A stretch of DNA of 64,000 nucleotides from CAWJMD01 sp963845675 (GTDB lineage: Bacteria > Actinomycetota > Actinomycetes > Actinomycetales > CAWJMD01): contig CAWJSX010000003.1 of the NCBI GenBank assembly GCA_963845675.1, positions 397,376-461,375 of the forward strand. Reading direction: 5' to 3'. This document shows positions 25,519-34,037 of the stretch, in pieces. The position numbers and the translations under genes were made by a program. The notes beneath the pieces are model-generated. The model saw nothing but the letters and a program-made list of their open reading frames with translations. It did no database searches and had not been told where the DNA came from. Numbering within the stretch: position 1 is the first letter of the stretch; each line of letters opens with the position of its first letter.

Positions 25519-26346
25519 ATGGCGAACTTCACCGCCGCTGACATCAAGGCGCTGCGCGAGCAGACCGGCGCCGGCATGCTCGACGTCAAGAAGGCGCTCG
25601 ACGACGCCGATGGCGACCGCGCCAAGGCCGTCGAGATCCTTCGCGTCAAGGGCCTCAAGGGCGTCACCAAGCGTGAGGGCCGCAGCGCCTCCGACGGTCT
25701 CGTCGCCGCTCACGTCGACGGCGGCGTCGGCACCCTGGTCGAGGTCAACTGCGAGACGGACTTCGTCGCCAAGAGCGGCAAGTTCGGCGACCTGGCCCAG
25801 CGGGTGCTCGACCAAGCCGTGGCAACGGGTGCGTCCGACGTGTCCGACCTGCTGGCCTCGAAGGTCGGTGACGAGACGCTCGCGGACGTGGTGACCGACG
25901 CCGCCGCGACGCTGGGCGAGAAGATCGAGGTGCGCCGGGTGGCGCGGGTCGAGGGCGCCAAGGTGTCGTCCTACCTGCACCGCACGAACCCCGACCTGCC
26001 CGCCCAGATCGGCGTGCTCGTGGCCACCAGCAGCGACGCCGGCGAGGTGGGCAAGGACATCGCCATGCACGCCGCGGCCATGTCCCCGATCTTCCTGAGC
26101 CGGGACGACGTGCCGGCCGAGACGGTCGAGAGCGAGCGTCGTATCGCGGAGGAGACCGCCCGCGAGGAGGGCAAGCCGGAGCAGGCTCTGGTCAAGATCG
26201 TCGAGGGACGCGTGAACTCCTACTTCAAGGACAACGTGCTGCTCGACCAGCCCTTCGCGAAGGACCCGAAGAAGAACGTCGCGAAGGTGCTCGACGAGGC
26301 CGGCACCTCGATCACGCAGTTCGCGCGGTTCCGCGTCGGCAGCTAG
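25519..26346 (+). CDS. tsf: Translation elongation factor Ts
   Basis: A 275-residue nucleotide exchange factor for EF-Tu. The N-terminal UBA-like domain ADIKALREQTGAGMLDVKKA is followed by GRSASDGLVAAHVDGGVGTL and VEVNCETDFVAKSGKFGDLA, and by a second core repeat ending FRVGS. ATG 25519 follows GAGAGCGAGAG. A strong terminator hairpin follows, so rpsB-tsf appears to be a closed unit here, separate from pyrH. Confidence 0.96.
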   Translation: MANFTAADIKALREQTGAGMLDVKKALDDADGDRAKAVEILRVKGLKGVTKREGRSASDGLVAAHVDGGVGTLVEVNCETDFVAKSGKFGDLAQRVLDQAVATGASDVSDLLASKVGDETLADVVTDAAATLGEKIEVRRVARVEGAKVSSYLHRTNPDLPAQIGVLVATSSDAGEVGKDIAMHAAAMSPIFLSRDDVPAETVESERRIAEETAREEGKPEQALVKIVEGRVNSYFKDNVLLDQPFAKDPKKNVAKVLDEAGTSITQFARFRVGS

Positions 26347-26370
26347 CCCGAGAGGCCGACACGCTCCATC

Positions 26371-26415
26371 GCACGGCGCCCCGCAGCCCCTTGGTGGGCG
26401 GCGGGGCGTCCGTGC
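26371..26415. terminator. Hairpin after tsf, between convergent genes
   Basis: A 14-bp stem with one bulged T (26371-26384 with 26401-26415), 24 bases after the tsf stop and before the end of the minus-strand cupin gene. The position between converging genes supports a bidirectional terminator. Confidence 0.65.
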
Positions 26416-26436
26416 GTCCGGACCCCTGTCACGGGG

Positions 26437-26778
26437 TCACGTGGACGGCCCGAGAGTCGCGTCCTGCCGGGGCGGTGCGTCGCCGTTCTTCAGCTCGACG
26501 AAGATCACGTGGGTCGGGGTGTCGCCGATGTTCTCGCCGTAGTGCTGCTGCCCCGCCAGCCAGTTGGTCGTGCCCGCGGCCATCTCGACGTCCCGTGTCC
26601 TGTCACCCGAGTGCAGTCGACGACGGAACGAGCTGAGCGTGTACATCACGCTGTCCGGGTGCTCGTGCGGTGTCGTCCGGTCACCGGGGACGTCCCGGTA
26701 CTCCAGCACCCGCACCTGGTCGTTCTCGAAGACCACCGTGTAGTGGTCGGGGTTGCTCACCGCGGGGTCGAGGCTCAT
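26437..26778 (-). CDS. Small cupin-domain protein
   Basis: A 113-residue single-domain cupin. The metal motif appears as RTTPHEHPDSVMYTLS near residue 38, and the second cupin motif region is GTTNWLAGQQHYGENIGDTP with a histidine near residue 80. Such proteins are often cytoplasmic 'cytokine-like' or dioxygenase-like cupins; the substrate is unknown. ATG 26778. The gene lies antisense between tsf and pyrH, which are usually adjacent, suggesting an insertion of this gene into the conserved cluster. Confidence 0.75.
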   Translation of the reverse strand: MSLDPAVSNPDHYTVVFENDQVRVLEYRDVPGDRTTPHEHPDSVMYTLSSFRRRLHSGDRTRDVEMAAGTTNWLAGQQHYGENIGDTPTHVIFVELKNGDAPPRQDATLGPST

Positions 26779-26974
26779 GGCGAGGAGTGTGCTCCCGGCG
26801 ACGCTGCGTGAACAGACTCGTAGCGCGAACGGGTGACGCGATGTGCGACGCGGGCGGTATCGCGCGCCTCGGGCGGTCCGTTTCGGAGCAGTGCGAGTGG
26901 TGCCCGGCGACGGAAGGCCCTCGAGTACGGCAGACTCGTGGCGGCCCACCAGGCCGACGAGAGGAGCACACCGC

Positions 26975-27769
26975 GTGTCAACCAGTGAGGCGACAGCCGC
27001 CGACACGATCTCCGTCCACACCAGCCCGTCGGCTGACGATCTGGCGGAGGTTCCCGAGCAGCGCTTCCGCCGGGTGGTCCTCAAGCTCTCCGGCGAGTCG
27101 TTCGGAGGCGGGAAGGTGGGGGTCGACCCCGACGTCGTCTCGCACATCGCCCGGGAGATCGCGCAGGCGGTGTCCGAGGGCACGCAGGTAGCCGTCGTGG
27201 TCGGTGGTGGCAACTTCTTCCGCGGCGCCGAGCTCTCGCAGCGGGGCATGGACCGCTCCCGCGCCGACTACATGGGCATGCTCGGCACGGTGATGAACTG
27301 CCTGGCACTCCAGGACTTCCTCGAGCAGGCCGGGATCGACACGCGCGTGCAGACCGCCATCACCATGGGGCAGGTCGCCGAGCCCTACATCCCGCGTCGC
27401 GCCATCCGTCACCTCGAGAAGGGCCGGGTGGTGATCTTCGGCGCCGGCGCGGGTCTGCCCTACTTCTCGACCGACACGGTTGCGGCCCAGCGGGCGCTGG
27501 AGGTCAAGGCGGACGTCGTTCTGATGGCCAAGAACGGTGTCGACGGGGTGTACACGGCCGACCCCCAGATCGACCCCGATGCGAAGAAGCTGGACGAGCT
27601 GACCTACGAGCAGGCGCTGCAGCAGGGACTCAAGGTCGTCGACGCGACGGCCTTCAGCCTGTGCATGGACAACCGACTGACCATGATCGTCTTTCCCATG
27701 GAGGGCGAGGGCAACGTCGCGGCCGCGGTGCGGGGTGAGAGGATCGGCACGCTGGTCACCGCCGACTGA
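26975..27769 (+). CDS. pyrH: Uridylate kinase
   Basis: A 264-residue UMP kinase of the amino-acid-kinase fold that makes UDP. Motifs: RRVVLKLSGESFGGGKVGVD, VAVVVGGGNFFRGAELS, DYMGMLGTVMNCLALQDFLE, GAGAGLPYFSTDTVAAQRAL and VVDATAFSLCMDNRLTMIVF. GTG 26975 follows GAGGAG; the first 25 residues are an unconserved polar extension. frr follows after about 105 bases, the standard pyrH-frr order. Confidence 0.95.
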   Translation: MSTSEATAADTISVHTSPSADDLAEVPEQRFRRVVLKLSGESFGGGKVGVDPDVVSHIAREIAQAVSEGTQVAVVVGGGNFFRGAELSQRGMDRSRADYMGMLGTVMNCLALQDFLEQAGIDTRVQTAITMGQVAEPYIPRRAIRHLEKGRVVIFGAGAGLPYFSTDTVAAQRALEVKADVVLMAKNGVDGVYTADPQIDPDAKKLDELTYEQALQQGLKVVDATAFSLCMDNRLTMIVFPMEGEGNVAAAVRGERIGTLVTAD

Positions 27770-27874
27770 CGTCGGCGAACCAGTCCTCGATCCTCCGCCG
27801 CAGGCGCGGCGAGACCGGTCCATGAGTGGACGCCGACCACGGGTCGTCGCGTCCGGAGAACGAAGGAGCACGCC

Positions 27875-28432
27875 GTGATCGACGAGACCCTCTTCGAGGC
27901 CGAGGAGAAGATGGACAAGGCGGTCGAGGTCGCCAAGGAGGACTTCGCGGCGATCCGCACCGGCCGGGCCAACGCCGGGATGTTCGCGAAGATCATGGTC
28001 GACTACTACGGCGCCCCGACCCCGCTGCAGCAGCTGGCGTCGTTCCAGGTCCCGGAGGCACGCACCGTGCTGGTCACCCCCTTCGACAAGTCGTCGCTGA
28101 GCGAGGTGGAGAAGGCGCTGCGCGAGTCCGACCTGGGCGTCAACCCCTCGAACGACGGCAACACCATCCGCGTCGTGCTGCCCTCCCTGACGGAGGAGCG
28201 CCGCAAGGACTACATCAAGCTCGCCCGCACCAAGGGTGAGGACGCGAAGATCTCGATCCGGAACATCCGCCGCAAGGCCAAGGAGGAGCTGGACCGGATC
28301 AGCAAGGACGGCGAGGCCGGCGAGGACGAGGTCGGTCGCGCCGAGAAGGAGCTCGAGGCCGTGACCAAGAAGCACGTCGACACGATCGACGAGGTGCTGA
28401 AGGGCAAGGAAGCCGAGCTGCTGGAGGTCTGA
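27875..28432 (+). CDS. frr: Ribosome recycling factor
   Basis: A 185-residue RRF that, with EF-G, splits post-termination ribosomes. Motifs: MDKAVEVAKEDFAAIRTGRA, VDYYGAPTPLQQLASFQVPE, LVTPFDKSSLSEVEKALRES and NDGNTIRVVLPSLTEERRKD. GTG 27875 is preceded by AAGGAG. cdsA begins three bases after its stop. Confidence 0.96.
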   Translation: MIDETLFEAEEKMDKAVEVAKEDFAAIRTGRANAGMFAKIMVDYYGAPTPLQQLASFQVPEARTVLVTPFDKSSLSEVEKALRESDLGVNPSNDGNTIRVVLPSLTEERRKDYIKLARTKGEDAKISIRNIRRKAKEELDRISKDGEAGEDEVGRAEKELEAVTKKHVDTIDEVLKGKEAELLEV

Positions 28433-28435
28433 TCG

Positions 28436-30133
28436 GTGGCTCCACCACCGACCGACGACCCCCCGAGGGAGGACTCCGTGCCCGGACCGAGCGACGGCCC
28501 AGGCGGCGCCGCAGGCCCCGCGGACGACGACTTCGAGGTCCAGGTCTCGTACGGCTCACGACGCGAGCGACGCGCCGCGGAGCGCGAGGCGATCGAGCGC
28601 GAGGCGGCGGCGCTGCAGTCGCTGATCGAGCGCCAGCGTCGCGACCACGAGGCCGCCGAGGAGGACGACGACCTCGGGGCCTCACCCGACCCCGGGTCCG
28701 CCTCGGCCGGCCGCGCCTACGTGCCGGCGACCGGCTGGCAGACGGAGCCCGAGCCATCTCCGGAGCCTGACCCTGACGACGACACCGGCAGCGGGCACAC
28801 CGGCTGGCAGGTTCCGCCTCCCGCGGGCGAGGAGACTCCGCCGGGCGCCGACGTGCCAGCCCCTGTGCCCGCTGACGTGCCCGCTGACGTGCCCGCTGAC
28901 GTGCCCGCTGACGTGCCAGGTGACGTGCCCGGTGACGTGCCCGGTGACGTGCCCGCTGTGGTGCCCTCCGAGGCTGCGCCCGACCTGCCACGATCGCCGG
29001 AGCCGGTCGCTGAGCCCGGGAGCGGGCACACCGGCTGGCAGGTTCCGCCTCCCGCGGGCGAGGGGACGACGCCTGCCGCGTTGGTGCCAGCCCCTGTGCC
29101 CGCCGAGGTGCCAGCCCCTATGCCCGCCGACGTGCCCGCCGAGGTGCCCGCCGAGGTACCCGCGGCTCCCACCCCGCAGTCGCCCGCGGCCGAGGCGCCA
29201 GGTCCCGGGCTCGACACCGCCGTCGTCGCCGCGTCGGCGATGCCGGTGCCGACCGGTGCCCGGCCCGGCGAGTCGGGCAGGCGCGCCCACCGGACGGCGC
29301 AGACGGCGGAACCGAAGGCGTCCCGCGCGGGTCGCAACCTGCCTGCCGCCGTCGGTGTCGGCCTGGGACTCGGCGCGCTCGTCGCCCTGTCCCTGTTCAT
29401 CCGCAAGGAGGCGTTCCTCGTCCTCGTGGTCGCGGCCCTGTGCCTGGCCGTGTGGGAGCTGACCCAGGCGTTCACGGCCCGTCGCATCACGGTGCCGGTC
29501 GTGCCGGTGCTGGTCGGCACCGTGGGCATGCAGGTCAGTGCCTTCGCCGGAGGGCAGGAGGCGCTGCTGGTCGCCTTCGTGCTGACGTCGCTGGGACTCC
29601 TGCTGTGGCGGGTGCTCGAAGGAGTCGAAGGGGCCGTGCGCGACGTCGCGGCCGGCGTGTTCACGTCCGCCTACGGGCCGTTCCTGGCAGGTTTCGCCAT
29701 CCTGATGCTCGCCGAGCCCGACGGGCAGTGGCGCATCTTCACCTTCCTCATCGTGGCGATCTGCAGCGATGTCGGCGGCTACGTGTTCGGTGTGCTGTGG
29801 GGGCGGCATCCCCTGGCGCCGTCCGTCAGCCCGAAGAAGTCGTGGGAGGGACTGGCCGGGTCGGCCCTCTTCAGCATGGTGGGCGGCGTGGTCGCGGTCA
29901 CCGTCACGCTCGACGGTGCGTGGTGGGTCGGGCTGCTGGTGGGTGTCGCGGCCGTGACGACGGCCACGGTGGGGGACCTGTCCGAGTCGCTGCTCAAGCG
30001 CGACCTCGGCATCAAGGACATGGGCTCGATCCTGCCCGGCCACGGCGGGATGATGGACCGGCTCGACTCCCTGCTGCCCAGCGCACCCGTCATGTACCTG
30101 CTCCTGACGCTCCTCGTCCCGGTCGCGGCCTGA
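28436..30133 (+). CDS. cdsA: Phosphatidate cytidylyltransferase with long repetitive N-terminal region
   Basis: A 565-residue protein, about twice the usual CdsA size. Residues 1-290 are hydrophilic and low-complexity: acidic-basic coiled-coil-like segment (RRERRAAEREAIEREAAALQ), then VPADVP and VPGDVP repeats and a duplicated HTGWQVPPPAGE segment. Residues 300-565 are the enzyme, with about eight transmembrane helices and the signature LLKRDLGIKDMGSILPGHGG followed by MMDRLDSLL. It makes CDP-diacylglycerol for phospholipids. GTG 28436 is used for its coupling to frr; a later start inside the repeats would still yield a full enzyme. Confidence 0.92.
   Translation: MAPPPTDDPPREDSVPGPSDGPGGAAGPADDDFEVQVSYGSRRERRAAEREAIEREAAALQSLIERQRRDHEAAEEDDDLGASPDPGSASAGRAYVPATGWQTEPEPSPEPDPDDDTGSGHTGWQVPPPAGEETPPGADVPAPVPADVPADVPADVPADVPGDVPGDVPGDVPAVVPSEAAPDLPRSPEPVAEPGSGHTGWQVPPPAGEGTTPAALVPAPVPAEVPAPMPADVPAEVPAEVPAAPTPQSPAAEAPGPGLDTAVVAASAMPVPTGARPGESGRRAHRTAQTAEPKASRAGRNLPAAVGVGLGLGALVALSLFIRKEAFLVLVVAALCLAVWELTQAFTARRITVPVVPVLVGTVGMQVSAFAGGQEALLVAFVLTSLGLLLWRVLEGVEGAVRDVAAGVFTSAYGPFLAGFAILMLAEPDGQWRIFTFLIVAICSDVGGYVFGVLWGRHPLAPSVSPKKSWEGLAGSALFSMVGGVVAVTVTLDGAWWVGLLVGVAAVTTATVGDLSESLLKRDLGIKDMGSILPGHGGMMDRLDSLLPSAPVMYLLLTLLVPVAA
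28790..29072 (+). repeat. Repeats in the cdsA N-terminal coding region
   Basis: Two kinds. A perfect 42-base direct repeat occurs at 28790-28831 and 29031-29072. Between them, 28865-28960 holds eight tandem 12-base units of the type GTGCCCGCTGAC, encoding VPAD or VPGD. Shorter GTGCCCGCC units follow to about 29160. Confidence 0.9.
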
Positions 30134-30180
30134 CCGGCTGGAGCGAGCACCGTGCCGTCAGTGGGAGGATGGGCCCCGCC

Positions 30181-31341
30181 ATGACCTCCTCCGAACCGCT
30201 GACCACGCCGCCCGCACCCGGCCAGCTGGTGTTCTCCGCGCCGCGCCGGGGGAAGCCGCCGCGCCACCTCGCCGACCTCGCGCTCGAAGAGCGCGTCGCC
30301 GCCGTCCACGACCTCGGGATGCCGGGGTACCGCGCGCGCCAGCTGTCGACCCACTACTTCGAGCGGCTGGTCGACGACCCCGCGCAGATGACCGACCTGC
30401 CGGCCGCCGACCGCGGCGGGCTCGTCGCCGACCTGCTCCCGTCCCTGCTGACGGAGGTCCGCTCCCTGGAGGCCGACCGCGGCGCGACCGTGAAGACGCT
30501 GTGGCGCCTGCACGACGGGGCGCTCGTCGAGTCCGTGCTGATGCGCTACCCGGGCCGGGTCACCCTCTGCGTCTCGAGCCAGGCCGGCTGCGGGATGAAC
30601 TGCCCGTTCTGCGCCACCGGGCAGGCGGGCCTGACGCGCAACATGTCGACGGGCGAGATCGTGGAGCAGGTCGTGCGTGCCGCGCGGTCGCTGGCCCACG
30701 GCGACGTGGCGGGCGGCGCGGTCGAGGCACCGCTGCGCGTGAGCAACGTCGTCTTCATGGGCATGGGCGAGGCGCTCGCCAACTACAAGGCCGCGATCGG
30801 CGCCATCCGGCGCCTGACCGAGGCCCCGCCCTCGGGGCTGGGCATGTCGGCGCGCGGCATCACGATGTCGACGGTCGGGCTCGTCCCGGCGATCGACAAG
30901 CTGGCCGCCGAGGGCATCCCCGTGACGCTGGCGCTGAGCCTGCACGCCCCGGACGACGAGCTGCGCGACGAGCTGGTCCCGATCAACACGCGGTGGAAGG
31001 TGGGGGAGTCGCTCGACGCGGCGCGGCGCTACTTCGACGCCACCGGGCGCCGGGTCAGCATCGAGTACGCACTGATCCGTGACATCAACGACCAGGCCTG
31101 GCGCGCGGACATGCTGGGGACCGAGCTCAACCGGCGCGGACGCGGATGGGTGCACGTGAACCCGATCCCGCTCAACCCGACGCCGGGCTCGAAGTGGACG
31201 GCGTCCGACCCCGACGTGGAGCGCACGTTCGTCGAGCGTCTGCGCGCGCACGGCGTGCCCACCACGGTGCGCGACACGAGGGGCCGCGACATCGACGGGG
31301 CCTGTGGCCAGCTGGCGGCGGCTGACGAGGAGGAAGGATGA
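30181..31341 (+). CDS. rlmN: Dual-specificity RNA methyltransferase RlmN
   Basis: A 386-residue radical-SAM enzyme that makes 2-methyladenosine in 23S rRNA and tRNA. The iron-sulfur cluster motif is CGMNCPFCATGQAGLTRN; further motifs are NVVFMGMGEALANY, ITMSTVGLVPAIDKLA, LALSLHAPDDELRDELVPIN and VNPIPLNPTPGSKW. The methyl-carrying cysteine is in the C-terminal IDGACGQL. ATG 30181 is chosen; an in-frame ATG at 30169 directly abuts the ribosome-binding site and is less likely. The stop overlaps the next gene by four bases. Confidence 0.95.
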   Translation: MTSSEPLTTPPAPGQLVFSAPRRGKPPRHLADLALEERVAAVHDLGMPGYRARQLSTHYFERLVDDPAQMTDLPAADRGGLVADLLPSLLTEVRSLEADRGATVKTLWRLHDGALVESVLMRYPGRVTLCVSSQAGCGMNCPFCATGQAGLTRNMSTGEIVEQVVRAARSLAHGDVAGGAVEAPLRVSNVVFMGMGEALANYKAAIGAIRRLTEAPPSGLGMSARGITMSTVGLVPAIDKLAAEGIPVTLALSLHAPDDELRDELVPINTRWKVGESLDAARRYFDATGRRVSIEYALIRDINDQAWRADMLGTELNRRGRGWVHVNPIPLNPTPGSKWTASDPDVERTFVERLRAHGVPTTVRDTRGRDIDGACGQLAAADEEEG

Positions 31342-31910
31342 CGACCGTGACGACGTTCCCGCGGGTGTCCCGCACCGCCAAGGGGTACGAGGTCGACGAG
31401 GTCGACGCCTTCTTCCACGTCGCGCGCGAGGCCTACCAGCGAGGGGCACCCGGTCCGTCCGGACGGCGTCTGACCGCCGCCGAGGTCCGCCGTGTCGCCT
31501 TCGGGCTGCAGCGTGGCGGGTACGACGTGCACGAGGTCGATGCCGCGCTCGACCGGCTCGAGGACGCCGTCGCCGCGCGTGAGCGGGAGCGCCTGATCGA
31601 GGAGGGCGGCAACCAGGCCCTCGTCAACGAGCTGACGCGGCGAGCCTCCACCCTGCAGGGGCGTCTGAACCGCCCTGCGGGGGAGCGCTTCTCGCGGGGC
31701 GAGAAGCGGCTGGAGATGACGTACGACGTCGAAGACGTCGACTCCGTGTGCGAGAAGCTGGCCCACTACTTCTCCGACGGCGAGGAGATGTCCGCGGACG
31801 AGGTGCGTCATGCCGTGTTCCGCACACGATGGGGGCGGCGCGGCTACCGCGAGTCCGAGGTCGACGCGTTCCTGGACCGGGCGGTCGAGATCATGGTGGC
31901 GGTGGACTGA
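31338..31910 (+). CDS. DivIVA-domain protein
   Basis: A 190-residue protein with three short DivIVA-type repeats: KGYEVDEVDAFFHVAREAYQ, GGYDVHEVDAALDRLEDAVA and RGYRESEVDAFLDRAVEIMV. Each is a GY-x5-VD motif followed by a short helix, as in actinobacterial DivIVA-domain proteins rather than full-length coiled-coil Wag31. Role unknown, possibly envelope or septum related. ATG overlaps the rlmN stop. The 3' end overlaps the convergent LOG gene by 20 bases. Confidence 0.8.
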   Translation: MTTVTTFPRVSRTAKGYEVDEVDAFFHVAREAYQRGAPGPSGRRLTAAEVRRVAFGLQRGGYDVHEVDAALDRLEDAVAARERERLIEEGGNQALVNELTRRASTLQGRLNRPAGERFSRGEKRLEMTYDVEDVDSVCEKLAHYFSDGEEMSADEVRHAVFRTRWGRRGYRESEVDAFLDRAVEIMVAVD

Positions 31911-33023
31911 CGCCCGGTGCGGGACGGGTCCCGGCGCCGTCGTCGAGGGCAGCCAGCACGTCCTGCGGCGTGGAGGCGTCGTCGACGAGGTGGACCCGTC
32001 GGGCGAGGGCCCGCCCGGAGGCCAGTGACCCCACCAGCGGCCAGACCGGCAGGTCGGACGTCCAGTGCTCCCGCCCGACGAGCACCAGGGGCACGCCGCC
32101 GTCGGCGCCGTAGTAGCCCGGCGTGACCGCCTGGAAGAGCTCCTGGACGGTGCCCGCGGCGCCCGGGAGGTAGACGAGACCGGCCGATGACCGCGCCAGC
32201 AGGGCGTCCTCACGCACGGCGTTGGAGAAGAACTTGGCCTGCAGGCACGCGAACGGGTTGGGCGGCTCGTGCCCGTAGAACCACGTGGGCACGCCCAGGC
32301 TGGCCGGAGCCGAGGGTGCGCGGTGACGGCGCCTGACGGCCAGCCCGGTGCGCGCCCAGGCGGCGACGTCGTCGGCGAAGTCAGGGGTGGCCGCGAGATC
32401 CTGGACCGCGAGCCTCGAGCGTGTCCTCGTCCACCTCGTGCAGCCGTGCCCCGAGGTTGGCAGCCTCCATCGCTCCCGGTCCGCCTCCGGTGAGCACGAG
32501 GTGTCCGGCCCGCGCGAGGGCGCGTCCCAGCAGGGCTGCCTCCCGGTAGCCGTCGCTTCCCCTCGCCACGGCGTGCCCACCCATCACCCCGACGCAGCGC
32601 CGTCCCCGGACGGCCTCGTCGAGGGCGTCGGCGACCGCGTCGTCGTGCATCGCCCGCAGCAGCGTCGTGAGGGCGTCGTGGGCGGCCGACCCGTCACGGC
32701 TCCACATGTACGCGCGGGCGTCGACGGTCGACCCGTAGCCGTCCTCGAGGCCCTCGGTAGAGCTCCTCCGGGTCGTACAGGTGGGCGCGGTAGACGTCCA
32801 CCGGGCACCCCGGGACGACCGGGAAGATGACGGCGCCGTGCTCGCGCAGGTGCTCGTCGAGTGCCGGCGACAGCACGCCACCGAGCACCACGGCCCCGCG
32901 AGGGTCCGTCTGCAGCAACACGTCCTCGCGGCGGGTCAGGTCGAGGTTCTGGAGCCTGGCACCCCGCAGGCCGCGTCCCGACGCGAGGACCCGGTCGAGG
33001 TGGTCAAGGCTCTCGATCTCCAC
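31891..33023 (-). CDS. LOG-family protein (two frame breaks, near 32756 and 32407)
   Basis: About 377 residues after repair. The LOG (lysine decarboxylase-like) fold shows GVMGGHAVARGSDGYREAAL, LVLTGGGPGAMEAANLGARL and the conserved loop PGAAGTVQELFQ, a divergent form of the PGGxGTxxE motif. Relatives release cytokinin bases from nucleotide precursors or act on AMP. Two extra bases disturb the frame: one in CTACCGAGGG (near 32756) and one in CGCGGTCC (near 32407). GTG 33023 starts MEIESLDHLDRVLASG. The end overlaps the DivIVA-domain gene by 20 bases. Confidence 0.75.
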
Positions 33024-33051
33024 GCGGCGACCCTCTCACGGGCGCCGTCGC

Positions 33052-33472
33052 TCACTGCACGCAGAACTCGTTGCCCTCCGGGTCGGTCATCACCACCCAG
33101 CGGCTGAACTGGTCGTGCCGCTCGTCGACCTTCGCGCCGCCGGCCTCGACGAGCGTCCGCACGAGGGCCTGGATGGCCTCCCGGCTCTCGCTCGCTGCCG
33201 CCGGCGGCGACGTCGAGGTGCATCCGGTTCTTCGCGGTCTTGCCCTCGGGCACCCGCTGGAAGAACACGCGCGGGCCGACGCCGTCCGGGTCGATGATCG
33301 CCGCAGCTCGGTCGCGGTCGCCGGGCGGGACGCCCACGGACTCGAGAAAGGCCTCCCAGCTGTCGAAGCCCGGTGGCGGTGGCTGCTCGACGTAGCCCAG
33401 CGCCGTCGCCCAGAACCGGGCGAGGCGGGCCGGGTCGGCCGCGTCGAAGCTGATCTGGAGCTGCCTGGCCAT
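33052..33472 (-). CDS. VOC-family glyoxalase-like protein (frame broken near 33190)
   Basis: About 139 residues after repair. The vicinal-oxygen-chelate fold is recognisable: QLQISFDAADPARLARFWAT, PRVFFQRVPEGKTAKNRMHL with the metal-binding H, and the end WVVMTDPEGNEFCVQ. It resembles glyoxalase/bleomycin-resistance proteins of the type common in actinobacteria. One extra base near 33190 (AGCGAGCGAGAG) separates the two halves. Specific substrate unknown. The ATG at 33472 is clear. Confidence 0.78.
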
Positions 33473-33553
33473 GACGTCCTCCCGTCGCTCGTCAGTGCCT
33501 GGAGGACGCTAGCGTCCCCCGCCGACGGTCGGGCCGGTCACGACGTGACGACG

Positions 33554-33961
33554 TCAGGTGCCGTCGCCCAGGGTGCTGTCGCCCATCACCCGGTCCACGT
33601 CGATCACGACGACCACCCTGCTGGGGTTCTCGCGCGGCACGCGGTAGCGCTCGGCGTACCTGCGCTCGGCCTCCACGACCTCGCCCTTCTCCGTGAGCAC
33701 GCGCGCGACCCCCTCGAGGGTCAGCCACCGTCGGCCCTCGAACTGGCTCACGGCGGCCCGTCCCCCTCGTGCGGCGTTGCGGGCCTTCGTGGACGACCCG
33801 CTCGTGATGACCCGGACGACACAACCGTCGCCGTCCCAGGTGAAACCGACGGGGACGACGTGCGGGGAGCCGTCCGCGCGCAGGGTCGTGAGGGTGCACA
33901 GGTGCCGGTCGCGGAGGAACTGCACCGCGCCGACGGGGAGGTCGTGGGGGTCCATCCGCAT
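33554..33961 (-). CDS. PPOX-class F420/FMN-dependent oxidoreductase
   Basis: About 135 residues forming one split-barrel flavin-type domain: AVQFLRDRHLCTLTTLRADG, SPHVVPVGFTWDGDGCVV, VSQFEGRRWLTLEGVARV and the end VVVIDVDRVMG. This is the pyridoxamine-phosphate-oxidase-like class in which many actinobacterial members bind F420 rather than FMN. ATG 33961 is favoured by an upstream AGG at 8 bases; GTG 33967 and ATG 33955 are also possible. Confidence 0.78.
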   Translation of the reverse strand: MRMDPHDLPVGAVQFLRDRHLCTLTTLRADGSPHVVPVGFTWDGDGCVVRVITSGSSTKARNAARGGRAAVSQFEGRRWLTLEGVARVLTEKGEVVEAERRYAERYRVPRENPSRVVVVIDVDRVMGDSTLGDGT

Positions 33962-34037
33962 GGGCACAGCCTGTCAGTCGACGGTCATCGCGCCGAGGGG
34001 GAGTGCGCCCGCATCCTCGTCGCGGCAGGATGCACCC

